Assembly: GCA_046597455.1 (NCBI GenBank)
Contig: JBKJKJ010000374.1
Coordinates: 1 to 5,939 of the forward strand
Length of the DNA: 5,939 nucleotides
Reading direction: 5' to 3'
Source: JAQGMV01 sp046597455
GTDB taxonomy: Bacteria > Pseudomonadota > Gammaproteobacteria > Burkholderiales > SG8-41
Part shown: positions 4,700 to 5,939 of the stretch, piece by piece
Layout of the letters: each line of letters begins with the position of its first letter
Numbering within the stretch: position 1 is the first letter of the stretch
Made by a program: the position numbers and the translations under genes
Notes under the pieces: model-generated
Seen by the model: the letters and a program-made list of their open reading frames with translations, nothing else
The model's database searches: none
What the model was told of the DNA's origin: nothing

Positions 4700-5659
4700 T
4701 CACTCCGCCTTGATTTTCGCTTCGCGTATCACCTTGCCCCAGCGCGCAAATTCGTCGCGCAGGAAATCGGCAGTCTGCTCCGGGCCGGCCGATGCGGGCT
4801 CGCCGCCCATGGCCGCCAGGCTCGCACGCGTGTCCGCAGAATTCATCGCTTTCACCGCCTCGACGTTGAGGCGGTCGACGATCGAGCGCGGCACACCGCT
4901 CGGTGCAAGCAGGGCATACCAGTTCACCGCGACGAGTTGCGGCAGACCGGCTTCGGCACTCGTCGGAACCAGCGGCGCCGAAGCGTTGCGCTTCACGTCC
5001 AGCATGACGAGGCCGCGCATCTTGCCTGCGTTCATCAGCGAGACCGCGCTGGACACCACCACGATCACCATGTCGACTTCACCGCTCAGCGCGCCATTGA
5101 GCCCGAGCGTTGCGCTTTTGTACGGCACGTGCGTGAGCCGGATCTGTGCGAGCGATTGCAGAAACTCCGCCGCGAGGTGGTTCGCCGAACCGACTCCGCC
5201 GGAACCGTATGCAATCTGCGTCGGCCGGGCGCGGGCAAGCTGAATCAGCTCACGCAGCGTCTTCGCGGGAACCGAAGGATGCACAGCAATGATGTTGGGA
5301 ATCGTCGCGAGGAGCGCGATCGGCGCGAAGCTGCGCAGCGGGTCGTACGCCACCTTTGGGTTCAGATGCGGATTGGTCAGCAGCGGAACCGCGCCCATGA
5401 CGAGCGTGTAGCCGTCCGGCACGGCGCGCGCGGCAGCTTCCCAACCGATATTTCCGGCTGCGCCGAGTCTGGGGTCAGGCACGATCTGCTGGCCCAGGAC
5501 GGGTGAGAGCTTGCTGCCGACCATGCGGCCGATGAGCTCGGTCCCTCCGGCGAAAGGCAGGATCAGGCGGATGGGTTTGACCGGATAGGCCTGCGCCGCC
5601 GCAGGCGGCGCGTAGAATGCCGCTGCCGCAATCAGGGATACGAGCGACCACCGGTTCAT
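4700..5659 (-). CDS. TctC/Bug-family periplasmic substrate receptor (first in the cluster), atypical ligand loop
   Basis: 319 residues from the ATG at 5659; longer in-frame extensions are rejected because they run inside the aldolase gene and precede the signal peptide. Residues 1-23 are a Sec signal peptide (MNRWSLVSLIAAAAF..., cleavage near AAAQA). The fold signatures are present: YPVKPIRLILPF (25-36), DGYT (82-85), GSGGVGSANHLAAEFL, HVPYKSA, and the C-terminal WGKVIREAKIKAE. Two ligand-pocket elements are unusual: the glycine loop, FPPGGGTD in its neighbour, is two residues shorter here (FAGGTE, 36-41), and the usual ENR.GA element reads PDPRLGA (61-67). It may bind a different ligand class. 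The start overlaps the aldolase stop (ATGA), so the receptor probably delivers, or senses, a substrate of that pathway. Family assignment is firm; ligand unknown. Confidence 0.93.
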   Translation of the reverse strand: MNRWSLVSLIAAAAFYAPPAAAQAYPVKPIRLILPFAGGTELIGRMVGSKLSPVLGQQIVPDPRLGAAGNIGWEAAARAVPDGYTLVMGAVPLLTNPHLNPKVAYDPLRSFAPIALLATIPNIIAVHPSVPAKTLRELIQLARARPTQIAYGSGGVGSANHLAAEFLQSLAQIRLTHVPYKSATLGLNGALSGEVDMVIVVVSSAVSLMNAGKMRGLVMLDVKRNASAPLVPTSAEAGLPQLVAVNWYALLAPSGVPRSIVDRLNVEAVKAMNSADTRASLAAMGGEPASAGPEQTADFLRDEFARWGKVIREAKIKAE

Positions 5660-5939
5660 GAGGATTCGTCCTCGCTTTCGACGAGTGCCCAGACACGCCG
5701 GAACGGCCCGCGGCTGGCGAGCAGCTCGCTGCCGGCCGCCGCTGCGGTTTCCTCGTCGATCCACCGCGGTGCGCCGAGCCCGGCGCAGATGCACGCGCGA
5801 TGGGCGTTCTCTTCGAAAAGAAACGCGCCGGCTACCGCATCCTCGACGCTCGCCCCGGTGATCGCAGCGCCGTGTGCCCGCAGCAGCACGGCGCGATGCG
5901 GCCCGAGCACTTTCGCCAGTTCAGCGCCGCGCGCCCGAT
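5656..5939 (-). CDS. Class II aldolase/adducin-family protein, C-terminal part (cut by window edge)
   Basis: The minus-strand frame is open from the window edge to the TGA at 5656, giving the last 93 residues. They read RARGAELAKVLGPHRAVLLRAHGAAITGASVEDA... in parts. ELAKVLGPHRAVLLRAHG is the family's C-terminal core, in which the histidine of the R-x-HG element is a metal ligand of fuculose-phosphate aldolase-type enzymes, and the helix VEDAVAGAFLFEENAHRA follows. The family covers sugar-phosphate aldolases, epimerases and decarboxylating enzymes acting on hydroxy acids; the first two thirds, with the other metal ligands, are outside the window, so the reaction cannot be named. It overlaps the next receptor gene by ATGA, which indicates one operon for uptake and breakdown of the same compound. 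The GTG at 5910 is not the real start, as coding similarity continues upstream of it. Confidence 0.85.
   Translation of the reverse strand, partial: RARGAELAKVLGPHRAVLLRAHGAAITGASVEDAVAGAFLFEENAHRACICAGLGAPRWIDEETAAAAGSELLASRGPFRRVWALVESEDESS
5660..5673 (-). promoter_or_regulatory. Ribosome site of the first receptor, able to fold into a hairpin
   Basis: On the minus strand GAGGACGAATCCTC ends at the base before the ATG. GAGGA is the only Shine-Dalgarno-like sequence (9 bases from the ATG) and pairs perfectly with TCCTC across a 4-base loop. Folding would hide the site, so initiation probably depends on ribosomes finishing the aldolase gene, whose stop overlaps the start. Confidence 0.4.

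Noticed and set aside
4673..5506. Long plus-strand open frame (277 codons) antisense to the first receptor
   Set aside because: Same reason: biased composition, no motif, fully covered by a clear minus-strand gene.

Overview
The window (about 5.9 kb, visibly high in G+C) looks like a chromosomal fragment from a betaproteobacterium, most likely Burkholderiales. The basis is the combination of two orphan TctC/Bug-type periplasmic receptors, a hemP-tonB iron/haem cassette behind a Fur box, and the codon use. This is inference from gene content; no rRNA or species marker is present. All protein genes I can support lie on the minus strand, and the window cuts through a gene at each end.

Left end (1-600, minus strand): a strong sigma70-type promoter whose -10 element overlaps a near-perfect 19-bp Fur box drives hemP (haemin uptake protein). 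hemP overlaps by ATGA the start of tonB, whose 5' part runs off the window. This is an iron-starvation transcription unit.

Middle-left (600-1000): no convincing protein gene. The stretch is rich in perfect hairpins and ends in two strong intrinsic terminators. The part at about 777-880 (plus strand) looks like a free-standing small RNA: a short hairpin, then a hairpin presenting a pure-pyrimidine loop that copies the 16S rRNA anti-Shine-Dalgarno sequence, then a textbook terminator. It resembles the 'cuckoo'/CcsR RNAs known from alphaproteobacteria and is the most interesting item here. The second terminator is bidirectional and also serves a converging 53-codon minus-strand gene of unknown function.

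Centre (1000-3607, minus strand): the small unknown gene, an exported spermidine-synthase-like protein that lacks part of the catalytic motif, an alkyladenine DNA glycosylase (mpg) and an AlkB-family dioxygenase. mpg and alkB are adjacent and both deal with alkylated DNA bases.

Right (3608-5939, minus strand): two TctC/Bug substrate receptors follow the 3' end of a class II aldolase/adducin-family gene. The aldolase and first receptor overlap by ATGA; the second receptor has its own strong ribosome binding site and a possible promoter, and its stop codon abuts the alkB start (TAAATG). Transcription therefore probably runs aldolase - receptor - receptor - alkB - mpg, so a catabolic/uptake unit reads into DNA-repair genes. 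No TctA or TctB membrane component is visible.
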